From Carallia brachiata (lineage: Eukaryota; Streptophyta; Magnoliopsida; Malpighiales; Rhizophoraceae), in NCBI GenBank assembly GCA_021464245.1, contig JADCRB010000040.1, positions 637,840 through 701,839 on the forward strand: a DNA stretch of 64,000 bases, read 5' to 3'. Shown here piece by piece: positions 16,948 through 28,949 of this stretch (its first letter is position 1; each line of letters opens with the position of its first letter). The position numbers were made by a program, and so were the translations under genes. The notes under the pieces were generated by a model. That model did no database searches and was not told where the DNA came from. It saw only the letters and a program-made list of their open reading frames with translations.

Positions 16948-17984
16948 TTTCTTGTTATTTTTTTTTCACCTATACTTACCGAAATAAAAAACAAAAGAAA
17001 AAAAACACAAAGTTCTCGAACAGCGTATTTGGATTTATGCTTGTGTAACATTGTGATTGGTGTCATGTACAATATTATGCCATGGATTTATTTGAGATGA
17101 CGCTGTGAAATAAATTTAGGCAAAAAGCTTTTATCTATAGAGTAGGTTTTTACTTTTATTGATTTATATCGACAACCTTTGTTTTTGTCAAAATCAACCC
17201 ACAAGGGTCATTCTGATAGTGCAAATTGATCTATCCATTAATTTTTTGGGTATCTAAAGTTACGTGTTGTCATGTTGGATGACACAGTCAAATTTATAAG
17301 ATGACATGTCATGAAACATCAGCAAAAAAATTTTATTGACGGGGCATTTAAAAAATTAAATTAAAAATTTATTTTTTAAAAAATCTTTTTTTTAACAAAA
17401 TAAGATAAAAAGTTTATTTTTTAAAAATATTTTTTATAAGTGGTCAGAATCCTCAGAATCTCCTCCCTCACCCCGACAATGCCGATAAGCGCAATTCTCT
17501 GGCTAAGTTCCTCGTACTCGCTGGGGCAAATTCAGATGACTAAATCAACTTACTAGCACCACAGCTCCTCTCAAAAGCAGTCGACATGATCCCAAAAAAC
17601 TACTTATATCAATACAGTGAAAATAAAACGAAACACACTCAGAAAAATATGAATATGCTCAAAATAGCTACTTTAACTAGAGAGCCGCAGATGGGTTGTG
17701 CCATTCTTGACTTCCATAGAATTAACATTTCTTATTACCTCGGGATTTGTTAGCAGACACATGTGGAAAGAAATTAAAATTTTGATTTATTTAAAATTCT
17801 ATGTCTTTTTTTTTCTTTTTATTTTAGAACTAAATTGGATCGACCGGTTTGACTAGAATAACTAAGAACCGGTCCCTGACCCAGTTCGATTCATATCCTC
17901 AAATCAAGAAGCCTAAGAACCACTCAGTTTTCAGCAAAGCAGATCGGTTCAATCGGGAATTAATGAACTAATCCCGGTTCATCT
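16948..17984. other. Intergenic DNA left of the Copia nest
   Basis: No gene is visible. The last part (17840-17980) contains several short GGTTC/GACCGG-type phrases (for example CGACCGGTTTGAC, CCGGTTCATCTGGTTC) of unknown meaning. It may be part of the older Copia that begins at about 17985. Confidence 0.4.
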
Positions 17985-18933
17985 GGTTCATTGTGCAATA
18001 TGCTTAGACCAATTATGATGAACTAGATTGATAGTCATATAGAGAACACTCAAATTATTACAAAAAGGCACTGGAGCTTGGGAAATAGTAACACCATTGT
18101 CGTGAAAGAGAAAAGATAGCCATTTTCATTCTGCAGAATTGAAGGACAAGGATTTATACTCAGCCTCAACACTAGAGAGTGCCACAAATCCTTGCTTTTT
18201 AGCATTCCAAGACAGACAATTACTACCAAGAAATGTACAAAATCCAGTAGTAGATCGTTGTTTCAACGGACAACCAACCCCATCTGAATTAGAGAAGGCA
18301 TAAAGATCAAACATACTAGACTGGAGAATATGCATACAATGTTGTAATGTGCCGACTGAATATCTAAAAATACGCTTAACCATCCAGAAATTTCCAGCTA
18401 CAAGAGCATGCACAAACTGGGATACATAATGAACACTAAAAGACAATCAGGTCGGGTGAATGTCAAGTATTGAAGAGCTCCAACTATATTACGATACATA
18501 GTTACGTCTGGAAAAAAAATTCATCATTTGATAGGAGCAGTTTGTTTTTGATAGCCATAGGAGTGGCAACTAGTTTACATCTTAACATATTAAATCTTTC
18601 TAAGAGATCTTGAGCATTCTTTAACTGATGGACGAAAATTCCTTCTCAAAAAGATTGAACTTGGACCCCCAAAAAATAATGGACAGAATCCTTGATAGCA
18701 AACTGTCAGACCCAACTCTAAATCATTCCAAATGACTTTGAGATTATCTCTAGTCAAAATTATATTATCCACATAAATAAGAAGAAAAAGTATTTCTTTT
18801 AAAGAGTGCCCAATAAATGGCTATGGATCTACTGTAATTAAATAAAAACCAATTTTGAATAAAAATATACTTCACCAGAAAAACAAGGCCCGTGGGGCTT
18901 GCTTCAAACTGTAAATAGCCTTTTTAAGCTTGC
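17985..18933 (-). pseudogene. Older Copia remnant, 3' part (RT end and RNase H)
   Basis: Minus-strand fragments of a Ty1/Copia pol. At 18870-18930 the RT motif LKKAIYSLKQAPRA is readable. At 18126-18446 there is an RNase H region with WMVKRIFRYSVGTL, FSNSDGVGC, STTGFCTFLGS and SSVEAEYKSL, and further decayed RNase H sequence runs down to about 17990. Frames are broken by stops. The fragment is interrupted at 18933 by the young Copia and resumes at 24061, where the RT text continues. Confidence 0.8.
18929..18933. repeat. Target-site duplication CTTGC (left) of young Copia
   Basis: CTTGC at 18929-18933 is repeated at 24061-24065, exactly flanking the LTR ends TGATAG...CATCA. Confidence 0.9.
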
Positions 18934-19445
18934 TGATAGCTAATTTACTCCTGGAATTAGCACAAAGCAGAAGAGTTGCAAAGGTTCTGCTGAAACAATA
19001 AAACTTGAGTGTGTGAATGTGCAGCAGAAGCAGAGGAAAAAAGAAAAGAACGAGAGAGATTTTTGGGGCTAAAAACATACATGACCCATATTTTTAGCAA
19101 ATTATATATGAAGCATTTACATAGTGTATGGAACACAAGTACACTGCTCCTTGCTTACAAGAAAGGTAAACCCAACTTTACAAGCAACCTCCATACCTCT
19201 ATGGACTTACGGGTACTTGCTTAAAAAACACACAAAATGGATCTCCATACTTATCCAAAAAGTGATTACAACTGAAAGGTTGAAATACAACTACACTTTT
19301 GAGATTAAATTGAACACCAACTTGCTACTGTTTCTGGAAAGTTGCTGCCATTGGTGTAACTGACATAGCTATCAAAATGCAGCAACTTAAACATCTTCAA
19401 TTCACAAGCTTCAATGTTCAATGCCAATCTCCTTGATCTTCATCA
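18934..19445 (-). repeat. 3' LTR of young Copia (512 bp)
   Basis: It begins TGATGAAGATC and ends GCTATCA on the minus strand (TG..CA). It matches 23557-24060 throughout, with extra bases only in A runs, T runs and one TAT repeat. Confidence 0.93.
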
Positions 19446-22400
19446 CTCCTCCTTGGAATTGAGACATTGCATTCCAAGCTTGTCTCTCAAGATTACAAAC
19501 CTAGCTCTAGGAAGAGCTTTTGTAAAAATATCAGCAATTTGATTCTCTGAATCACAAAACAGCAGCTGAACTTGACCTTCCTCTTGTGCTTCCTTTAGGA
19601 AATGAAGCTTGATTTTGAAGTGTTTGGTTCTACCATGGTTGATAGGATTCTTTGAAATGGCAATTGCTGATTTATTATCGCAGTAAATTGGGGTAGGACT
19701 TGAAGGAGCTTGCTGCAAATCTGTTAACACTTGTCTAAGCCACATAGCTTGATTCACAGCAGCTGTGGCAGCCACATACTCTGCCTCAGCTGTAGATTGA
19801 GCTACAAGAGGTTGTTTTTTTGAATTCCAACAAAAAAAACCACCTCCAAGTGAAAAACAAAGTCCAGAAGTGCTCCTCATATCTTCCACCGATCCTCCCC
19901 AATCACTATCAGTGAACCCTGTTAGTTCCAACTGGTCTGACTTCTTGAACATTACTCCAAGATTCAACGTGCCTTTGAGATATCTAAGTACCCTTTTTGC
20001 TGCTTTGTAGTGCTTCTCACTTGGGCTGTGCATGAACCTTGACAGCAAATTAGTTACTTGAACAATGTCAGGCCTTGATGCTGTCAAATAGAGTAAACAG
20101 CCAACTATACTTCTGAACAGATTCTCATTAACTTTTTCAGCTCCATCATCCTTAACAAGCTTTTCATTAACAGCTAATGGAGTTGACATAGGCTTACATA
20201 CTTCCATTTTAAACTTCTTAAGAACTTTCCTTGCATACTTTGCCTGATTGACAAATATGCCATGGTTAGTTTGCTGAACTTGAAGTCCAAGGAAGAAAGA
20301 CAACTTACCCATATCTGACATTTCAAATACCATCTCCATCTCCTTTTTAAATTGAGTTACAGCATGAGAACAACTGCCTGTAACTAAAATATCATCAACA
20401 TAGAGAAAAATCACAAGAATCTGACTCTTCCCTGTCTTGACATACAAAGTAGCTTCACTTTTGCACTTAGTGAAGCCAAGCTGCAGCAGGTGATTATTGA
20501 TTCTACTGAACCAAGCTCTTGGGGCTTGCTTAAGGCCATATAGTGCCTTTTTCAATTTGTAGACCTTTGTCTCCTCTCCTGTGATCACATATCCAGTAGG
20601 TTGTTCCACATAGATGTCCTCCTCCAATATTCCATTTAGAAATGCTGATTTCACATCTAAATGAAAAACTGACCAGTTCAGTTGAGCTGCAAGAGCAAGA
20701 ATCAATTTTTGTATCTAGTCTAGCCACTGGAGCATATGTGTCAGTGAAGTCAATACCAAATTTTTGAGAGTACCCTTTGCCACTAACCTTGCTTTTAGCT
20801 TGTTTATACTGCCATCAACATTGAGTTTGGTTCTGTATATCCATTTGACACCAATCACATTTTTTCCTTGAGGTCTCTCCACTAGAATCCATGTTTGATT
20901 CTTTTCTACGGCAGAAAACTCTTCATGCATGGCATTCTTCCAACCTACTGATTTTGCAGCCTCTTCATAATCAGTTGGTTCTAGAATAGCAACATTACTT
21001 CTCTCATAAATGTCTAAAAGAGGTCTAGTTCCTCTGACTGGAACATTTTCATCATCTGATTCCTCTTCAGAACTATCAACCTCTTCTGTGACTGGTATAG
21101 GAATCTGATTTGTGCTACTATCAGTGGTTTCCACATTTGAATTGCTCCAATTCCAGCTTGCACCTTCATTGAATCTCACATCTCTGCTAACAATGACTTT
21201 GTGAGCTTCAACATCATAAACCCTGTAAGCTTTAGAGTTGATGCTATAACCCACAAAGATTGCAGTTTTGGCTCTTTGATCTAGTTTCTGTCTTTTTGCC
21301 GAAGGAACAAGAACATAAGAGACATCCAAAGACCCTTAAGTGCTGTACTGAAGGTTTTTCCCAAACCAAACCTCATATGGTGTCTTGCCTTGAACTGCTT
21401 TTGTTGAGAGCCTATTTAAGAGATAGACTGATGTATTCACAGCTTCAGCCCATAACTGTTTAGGTAGATTTTTTTCATACAGAAGACACCTTGACATCTC
21501 CATAACTGTTCTATTTCTTCTCTCGCTCACTCCATTCTGCTGAGGAGTGTAAGGTGCTGAGAATTGATGTTTGATTCCTGAAGATGAGCAAATTTCCTGA
21601 AATGCATGAGAAGTAAATTCTGTGCCATTGTCTGATCTAATGGACTTGATTTTGCAGCAAGCCTCATTTTCAACCAGTGCCTTGAATGATTTGAATACAT
21701 ATGGTACATCAGACTTCAATTTCAGAAAATAGACCCAAGCAAATCTTGAAAAATCATCAATGAACAAGATAAATAGTTTACTACCATTCAATGCATTCAT
21801 GACTCATATGCATAGGGCCACAAACATCAGTATGAATTAACTGCAATTTCTCCTTGGCCCTCCAGACTTTGTCAGTAGGAAATGGGAGTTTGGTTTGTTT
21901 TCCTTGCTGACAGGCATCACAAACTCCTCCTGGATTAGAGATTTCAGGCAAGTCTAAAACAAGCTGATGCTTTTGTAGATGTTGCAAACCTGCAAAATAA
22001 TGATGTCCCATCCTTTTGTGCCAAAGGATTGAGTCATCAGTAGCTACAGGCATAGCTGATTGATTCAATTGCTCAAGTTCCAGGGAAAAACTCTTCCCTT
22101 TCATTGGAACAGAAATTACTTCCTCACCAGTCTTATCAAAGATAGTACAAAAGCGATCTTTGAATTGTAAAGCATAGTTCTTCTCCAATAACTGGCCAAC
22201 ACTTAGTAAGTTTTGGCTAATTTCAGGTACTAAAACATCTGAGATTAACTTTGTACCTGTAGGAGTAGTAACGGCAACAACTCCCTTTCCTTGTGCCTGA
22301 ATCAGTGAACCATTTCCAATTCTCACTTTGGAAGTGCATGACCTGTCCAGCTCCTTAAATACTTCAGAGTTGGGAGACATATGGTGGGTGCAGCCACTGT

Positions 22401-23428
22401 CTATGAGCCATTGTTGGTTACAAATTTGAATTAAATTGCAACTAGCAACAAAAAGTTCCTCTTCAATGTGCTGATTTTCTTCATCTGCAACATGGGCTTG
22501 CTGTCTTTTCTGCTTTTGCAACAACTTTCTCTTGCTTTTGCAGACTTTGTCAACGTGTCCCTTCTTGTTGCAAAAAGAACAAAGAGCATCCGGTCTTCTC
22601 CAACAATCTTTAGCTAGGTGAGTTGTCTTGCTGCAATGCTCACATGGTGAGTACACTTTTCTAGTTCCAACTTTACTTGAATCTCCATCTTTCTTTTCAA
22701 TTTTGTCAGATTGGTTCCTTTTCCAAGTGCCCTTGCCCTTGACATTCACTGTCATAGCACCCTCAAGAGAGGTTGATGACTTGGAGGTATCAGAAGTTCC
22801 TCCTCCTTGTCTAATAACCCTTCTTTGTTCCTGTGCTTGAAAAGCACTAATAAGTTCAGTGACAGTGATTTTGGACATGTCTTTCACCTCTTTCAGTGCA
22901 GCTATTTTAGCTTCAAATTTTTCAGGTACACTGACAAGAATTTTTTCAACAATTCTTCTGTCAGTTAGTTTCTCCAAGTAGTCTAACTTGGGTAACAATC
23001 TTCATTAACCTATCACTGTAATCCTTGATGCTTTCAGTATCTTTCATCCTCATAACCTCAAAATCTCTTCTCAAGTTCAGGATCTGCATACTTCTGGCTT
23101 TGTCACTGCCACCATACTCATCCTTGATCCTATCCCAAGCTGCCTTTGGTGTATCACAGTCCATTATTCTATTAAAGATCACCTCAGAAACAGCTGACTG
23201 AATGCAGGAGAGTGCTTTGTAGTGTTTAGCAAGCTGCTCACTATGGTTTTTAATCTGAGCAACAGTAGGATTTGGTGGTAGAACTGGAGGATCTCCTCCA
23301 ATTTCAGTGACTTCCCAGAGGTCATAAGCTCTCAAATAAGTTTTCATCATCACTGACCATTGTATATAACCCTCACCTGAGAATTTTGAAGGGGGAATAG
23401 GATTAAAGTTCACTGATGCCATCAACAC
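19443..23428 (-). pseudogene. Copia gag-pol, frame-broken
   Basis: Gag starts near 23422 (MASVNFNPIPPSKFSGEG) and is followed by two CCHC zinc knuckles (CEHCSKTTHLAKDC and CSFCNKKGHVDKVC, about 22625-22545). Protease has IDSGCTHHMSP (near 22400). Integrase has an HHCC region and FIDDFSRFAWVYF, RSDNGTEF and TPQQNGVSERRNR (about 21770-21520). RT has DVKSAFLNG, LYGLKQAPRAW and YVDDILVTG (20660-20390). RNase H has DSDWGGS, STAEAEYVA and CDNKSAIAISK (19930-19660). Frame changes lie near 22970, 21800, 21350/21315, 20775 and 20710. All are small insertions or deletions; within the open frames between them I noticed no in-frame stop. A functional polyprotein is not encoded as written. Confidence 0.9.
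19446..19456 (-). other. Polypurine tract of young Copia
   Basis: On the minus strand CCAAGGAGGAG directly precedes the 3' LTR start TGATG. This is the plus-strand primer site. The same CCAAGGAGGAG precedes the 3' LTRs of the two non-autonomous elements near 46210 and 49660. Confidence 0.85.
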
Positions 23429-23541
23429 AGCTTTGGAAATTCAGAAACTCTCCCAAGTGTTTACCCCAAGTATTCCTCTCAAATCTCTCATGTATCACTC
23501 TAATTTTCACACACCAACAGGTTCCTTAAAGATCCTATGGA

Positions 23542-23553
23542 GCTCTGATACCA
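23542..23553 (-). other. Primer-binding site (initiator Met tRNA)
   Basis: On the minus strand TGGTATCAGAGC lies three bases inside the 5' LTR. It is complementary to the 3' end of plant initiator methionine tRNA, the usual Copia primer. Confidence 0.9.
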
Positions 23554-23556
23554 CTC

Positions 23557-24060
23557 TGATAGCTAATTTACTCCTGGAATTAGCACAAAGCAGAAGAGTT
23601 GCAAAGGTTCTGCTGAAACAATAAAACTTGAGTGTGTGAATGTGCAGCAGAAGCAGAGGAAAAAAAAGAACGAGAGAGATTTTGGGGCTAAAAACATACA
23701 TGACCCATATTTTAGCAAATATATGAAGCATTTACATAGTGTATGGAACACAAGTACACTGCTCCTTGCTTACAAGAAAGGTAAACCCAACTTTACAAGC
23801 AACCTCCATACCTCTATGGACTTACGGGTACTTGCTTAAAAAACACACAAAATGGATCTCCATACTTATCCAAAAAGTGATTACAACTGAAAGGTTGAAA
23901 TACAACTACACTTTTGAGATTAAATTGAACACCAACTTGCTACTGTTTCTGGAAAGTTGCTGCCATTGGTGTAACTGACATAGCTATCAAAATGCAGCAA
24001 CTTAAACATCTTCAATTCACAAGCTTCAATGTTCAATGCCAATCTCCTTGATCTTCATCA
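23557..24060 (-). repeat. 5' LTR of young Copia (504 bp)
   Basis: Partner of 18934-19445, with the same TG..CA ends, followed at the right by the CTTGC target duplication. Confidence 0.93.
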
Positions 24061-24790
24061 CTTGCACACATACGAAGGCAATTCAAAGTTGCGAATCCTA
24101 GATGTTGTTCCATAAAAACAGATTCATGAAACGCACCATTCAAGGAGGTATTTCAACATCCAACTGACAAATGAACGATCCTTTCACTGTTGCCACCATA
24201 AGAATAGTTCTTGTTGCAATAGGTTGAACAATAAGAGAAAAAGTTTCAAGAAAATCAACTCCCTCAACTTGACTAAATCATTTTGCTACCAATTGAGGCT
24301 TCAACCATTCTAATTTCCCATCTGATTTTAACTTTGTATTTGAAAACACAATTGCTATCAACTAAATTCATATCTTGAGCTCGAGCAACAAGATCTCAAG
24401 TGTGATTCTCTTGTAGAGCATGTAACTCCTCTTTCATAGCTTGCAGCCAAGCTGTATGACTAAGTGCAGCCTTAACAGTTTTAGGTTCCTTTGATATTGA
24501 ATAATCATATACAGTTAGAGCAATGTATTTCAAATTAGGCTTGTATATACCGTATATCAAACGAGTAATAGGCCTCTACATAAGAGGAGTCCCTGGATGA
24601 GAATCTGGTTGCCGTACTTTGATAGTCTCCATAACAAGAAGCGATTCAGTTTGGGAAGAAATGGTTTGAGCAGACGTTGATTCATAATCTAAAATCTCTA
24701 AACAATCTGAAATCTCTAAACAAGGATTTTCATTTAATATGGATGTTGTTATTACAAGACCAACATCACTAGAGATGAAGAAGAACAACA
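24061..24790 (-). pseudogene. Older Copia remnant, 5' part (pre-RT and RT)
   Basis: This continues the fragment at 17985-18933. On the minus strand one reads AALSHTAWLQAMKEELHAL, then a WDLV-like phrase, CVFKYKV, QLVAK, GVDFLETFS and QLDVE, all typical of the start of Copia RT, and upstream the Ser/Thr-rich spacer that follows integrase (about 24576-24788). Stops and frame shifts are present. It is joined to a Gypsy remnant in the opposite orientation near 24780. Confidence 0.78.
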
Positions 24791-26390
24791 GTATGCTCTT
24801 ATCAAAGAGAAGTTGTGTATTGCTCCAGTGCTAACTCTGCCTAGCTTTGACAACCTGTTTGAAGTTAAATGCGATGTCAGTGGAGTTGGAGTTGGTACCG
24901 TTCTTTCCCAAGAAAAGAGGCTAGTCACCTATTTAAGTAAAAAGCTCAACGAAACCTAATATAAATGGTTTACCTATAACAAGAAGTTTTATGCTATTGT
25001 GAGAGCCTTGAAGCATTGCGAATATTACTTGGTGGGCCGTGAGTTCATTTTATACCCAGATCACCAGCCCTTGAAGGATCTCCACAGCTAGAAGCGAATT
25101 AATAGTGACATGCATGCCAGGTGGTCCACTTTCCTGCAGAAATTTCCTTTCAAGTTATTTTATAAGACGGGCCAACAAAATAAAGTTGCTAATGCCTTAA
25201 GTCGGAGAGCGTCTCTATTAATTAGATTAAGTAATGAGATAGTGGATTTTGAAACTCTCCACCAACTATATGAGCATGATGAAGATTTTCAAGCCATTTG
25301 GGAGAAGTGTATTTGGAAGCAACATGCAAATGATTTTCATATTCATGATGGCTATCTGATGCGTGGGAATCAACTCTATGTTCCCTGATCTTCACTGAGA
25401 GAGAAGATCATTCGTGATTTACATGGAGGTGGTCTTATAGGTCATCTTGGACGAGACAAGACAATTGCTATTATTGAGGAATGATATTATTGGCCACAAC
25501 TGAAGAGAGACATTGGCAAATTCGTCCAACGATATTACATATGTTAGACAGCTAAAAGCCAATCACAAAACACTGGACTTTACCTGTCTTTGCCTGTTTT
25601 AGAAAATATTTGGGAATACCTGTTTATAGATTTTATTTTGGGCTTACCCTATATCCAACGCAGTATGGATTCTATGTTTGTTATTGTGGACAGGTTTTCT
25701 AAGATGCTCATTTCATATATTGTAAGAAGACATTTGATGCTTCCAATGTACCTCGATTGTCCTTTAAAGAGATTGTGCGACTACATGGAGTGCTCAAGTC
25801 CATTACATCTGACCGCGACAATAGGTTTCTTAGTCACTTTTGGATCACCCTGTGGAGGCTGTTTTCATCATTGAAGTTCAACGGTATAGCTTATCTCCAA
25901 ACAGATGGTTAGACAGAGTCACTAAATAGGACCCTAGGCAACTTTATTCGAAATATTTGTGGAGACAAGTCAAAGCAATGGGACTTCGTCTTAGCTCAAG
26001 CAGAGTTTGCCTACAACAGTGCAGTTCATAGTGCTACAGGAAAGTCTACTTTCTCTATCGTTTACACTAAATGTCTGCAACATGCTTTGGATTTCGTCAA
26101 ACTTCCTCGCATTCCAAGCCTTAGCATTACAGTTAAGAATCTTTCAGAACATGTGCAATTAGTCCAAGCTGAGGTGAAAAAAAAGTTGGTGATTGCCAAT
26201 GAGAAGTACAAGAAAACTTCAGACAAACATCGAAGGAGCCAGATATTCTAGGAGGGTAATATGGTGATGGCGTTCCTTCGCAAGGAGCGATTCTCAGTCG
26301 GGTTCTACAACAAGTTGGAGCCTAAGAAGTATGATCTTTATCAGGTCCTGAAGAAGATCAATGACAATGCCTGTGTGATTGATTTACCCA
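24775..26390 (+). pseudogene. Ty3/Gypsy pol remnant (RNase H and integrase)
   Basis: Plus-strand decayed Gypsy polyprotein. RNase H reads [49 protein letters not shown] and YLVGREFILYPDHQPL (24790-25090), then ARWSTFLQKFPFKLFYKTG and NKVANALSRRA (25116-25210). The integrase zinc and core region follows (25440-26060), with [10 protein letters not shown]. The C-terminal part has [20 protein letters not shown] and [13 protein letters not shown] (26265-26395). Many stops and frame shifts. No LTRs are seen; at the right it runs straight into a membrane-protein exon copy. Confidence 0.85.
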
Positions 26391-26640
26391 ATGAATGTCC
26401 AATTGATGATAAGCTCTACAATGATTGTGTTTTTTTTTGTTGCAGCGGTTGTCATGGTCATTCTAATTTCTTTAGCCATTAAAGATTTGAAACGACACGA
26501 GTTTTTCTTGGTTTGCGCCTTATGCAGTTGGTCAATTCATGGTTTGCGCCTTATGTAGTTGGCCAATTCATAGATGCATGGAAATTAATCCTTACTACTC
26601 AAAGGATTGCACCTGTGGATGACACTATGCAGCCATAGCA
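26391..26640 (+). pseudogene. Broken terminal exon of unknown membrane protein, copy 1
   Basis: This matches the exon at 32095-32364: PIDDKL (26400) against PIDEKL, then after a frame shift in a T run a hydrophobic segment [16 protein letters not shown], and at the end a region matching LLLATQRIVPMDD and its stop. A 31-bp tandem duplication (26509-26570) and stops disrupt it. Sequence similarity to the other copy continues into the 3' untranslated part to about 26870. I do not recognise the protein family. The Gypsy remnant replaces its upstream exons. Confidence 0.6.
26509..26570. repeat. 31-bp tandem duplication
   Basis: The unit TGGTTTGCGCCTTATGCAGT plus TGGTCAATTCA occurs twice head to tail with two substitutions. 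It lies inside membrane-protein copy 1 and is absent from copy 2. Confidence 0.85.
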
Positions 26641-27410
26641 TCCCAATATAGTTGAAGTGGATGCCCAGCCTTGAATACGATGGCTTTCGGTACCCAAAAA
26701 AAAATATTACTTTTTGTTCATCTGGCTGAATATCCTGCATTCTGTGATTGTAATTAGATTTTCATTTTTTTTTTTTAACTCAATGAATTGTATGGCTAAT
26801 ATTGACGATGGCTGCTTCTATATAGGTAATTGACTCTTGATTGGTCAAACATATGTTGAATCTCAATAAATACTTTAACGAGAATTCGAACTCATGATTT
26901 TATAGTACAAGCAAAATCCTCTGATCAATAAATTACAAGTAACGATGGTAGAGGGTAGGGGTGTTCGTAGGTTGAGTTGGATAGATTTGGGGTATATCCA
27001 CATCCAATCTGTCATCGACGGGTTGGATAATTCTTCATCCGCACTCGATCCGTCATACAATTTAATTCATCTAATCTCATCCGCCATTAGTGGATTAGAT
27101 TGGATCAGTTTTGACGGATTATATACAATAAAAAAAATTATAATTTTCTTTAATCTATACTCATCTTTATTATCATAACATATATATTTTATTCATTCAC
27201 AATTTTAAATATGCATGAGAACTAATCAAGATCTATTAAAAGATTATTTTAGGCCGATTTTACTTGGCAAAAGGCATTTTAAAGTCAATTTACTGAACAG
27301 TCCGTATATAATTCACAATACTAAAGATTCAACCTCATTTTTTTAATTAATTAGAGTCTCAATCCGATTAATATTAATAAGTTTAAATCACAATGTCAAT
27401 ATATATATAT

Positions 27411-27441
27411 ACTAGTGGCAGACCCGCGCGATGTGCGGGTT
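27411..27441 (+). repeat. Element-end motif (ACTAG...ACCCGCGCGATGTGCGGGT), copy 2
   Basis: ACTAGTGGCAG is followed by ACCCGCGCGATGTGCGGGT, whose ACCCGC / GCGGGT ends are inverted copies. An inverted relative lies at 853-880. Degenerate relatives open the tandem units at about 29343 (GACTCGCGCGATACTCAG) and 29907 (GACCCTCGCGATACTTGG). Confidence 0.55.
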
Positions 27442-28949
27442 ATTATAGATATATATATTTATTTTTGTTTTATTTAAAAGAAAAAAAACTTGCATTTATT
27501 GTTAAGAAAAAAGGAACATTAGAAAACTATTTCTCTCTAAGAAAACAAACTCACTAAATACAAATTATTAGAGGGTACAAAAGAAAAAGAAACCACCAAT
27601 AAAATTAGTATCATCCAACCAATTAACTGAAAAAATATAGATAAAAAAATTACCTTTTAACGGTGTATGTAGAAACTAATACATCAAAAAGTAGGCATCC
27701 AAAGACTTGTTGTTACATTCTATAAATGGGATACCTACAGAGAAGTAACAGAACACATATTTCATAAATAGATACACAAAAATTGAATTAAAGGTATTGT
27801 TAAGTTAACGAGAAAAGTTATAATAAAAAAAAAAAAAAAAAGAAAGATGATAAAAAAAAACAATCAAACAAAAGATTAAAAATCAAACAATTATCCATAG
27901 GTATCAATCAAAGACCTCTCTTTAAGAAAATCAATAAAAAAAATCATGAACTTCACAATATAATAAAAAATTAAAATAATTGTAATTAATTATAAGCACT
28001 AACTTCGATAAGTAATTATTTACATAAAAAAGCTAAAACTTAAAAAGCAGAAGAATAATAATACAAGTAAAGGATACTTGTACTTTTATAATGCAAAAAA
28101 GATTATTGTATGCATATAAGAGTTCTAAAATTTATTGAAATTAAAATTTTAATTTTAAAGAATAATAATGTAAGTAAAGAATATCTGTACTTTTATGATG
28201 TAAAATATGGACTGTAGATATATGAAAATTTTAAATTTATTGCTATTAATAAAAAAAACTAAAATAACTATAATCAATTATATACACTAACTTTAATGAG
28301 AAGTTGTTTGAATGAAAACATAATTAAGAGAGAACATAAGAAGAAACATTATCAAGTGAGGTGGTAGTGGGTGTCAGAGACCATCTGTAATATGTATTAC
28401 AATTAACAGACTTGAGATTAACATGAGGAATTGAAGTTTAGGCTAAAACTGATACGTGTAGCTGTTGCATAGGTAAAATTAAAATTAAAATTAGTTGATT
28501 GATCATCATATATACTAATGCTCATATTTCCGACCTCAAATAATTCGCTAACAATGAATGAAAGAAAATAAAAAAAATAAAAATATAAACACAGAAAGTT
28601 TTTTCCTTTAGAACCTTGTAAGCGGAGGTTCTGGCAACATGAAACCGACTAAACAGGGAGGTTCCTGCAGTGACAAAATCCAAACGAATTATTAGGCTAC
28701 ATATGGAGTAGAAATATGTCTTTTTGACACTTTTGTTTGAACTACGAAGGAAAACAAATTATGGAAGACCAACGACATATATTCTGCATACCGTGAGGAA
28801 GAAAGAATAAGCCAACCCTGAAGGTCATATGAAACGATTGTGAATTTATAGATAGAAAGCTATAATGATGGGATATGCATCTACGAATTTCAATCTAACT
28901 TGACAACTAACTACATCTTTTTTTTTTTCTCAAATGCGAGCAGTTAAGT
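27442..28949. other. AT-rich repeat body, no gene
   Basis: The sequence is A-rich with no long frame. Near 28045-28110 and 28160-28220 two related pieces (AGAATAATAAT.CAAGTAAAG / GTAAGTAAAG) show internal duplication. A GC-normal island at 28370-28870 is not coding as far as I can see. Confidence 0.45.

Larger units (their letters stand above)
18934..24060 (-). mobile_element. Full-length Ty1/Copia LTR retrotransposon
   Basis: A complete element of 5127 bp with a 5-bp target duplication (CTTGC). On the minus strand its order is 5' LTR (23557-24060), primer-binding site (23542-23553), gag, protease, integrase, RT, RNase H (down to 19443), polypurine tract (19446-19456), 3' LTR (18934-19445). 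The domain order integrase then RT defines Copia. The LTRs appear to differ only by a few small indels (8 bp in total), so insertion is recent. The coding region nevertheless has several frame breaks (see its own entry). It landed in the RT of an older Copia. Confidence 0.95.
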
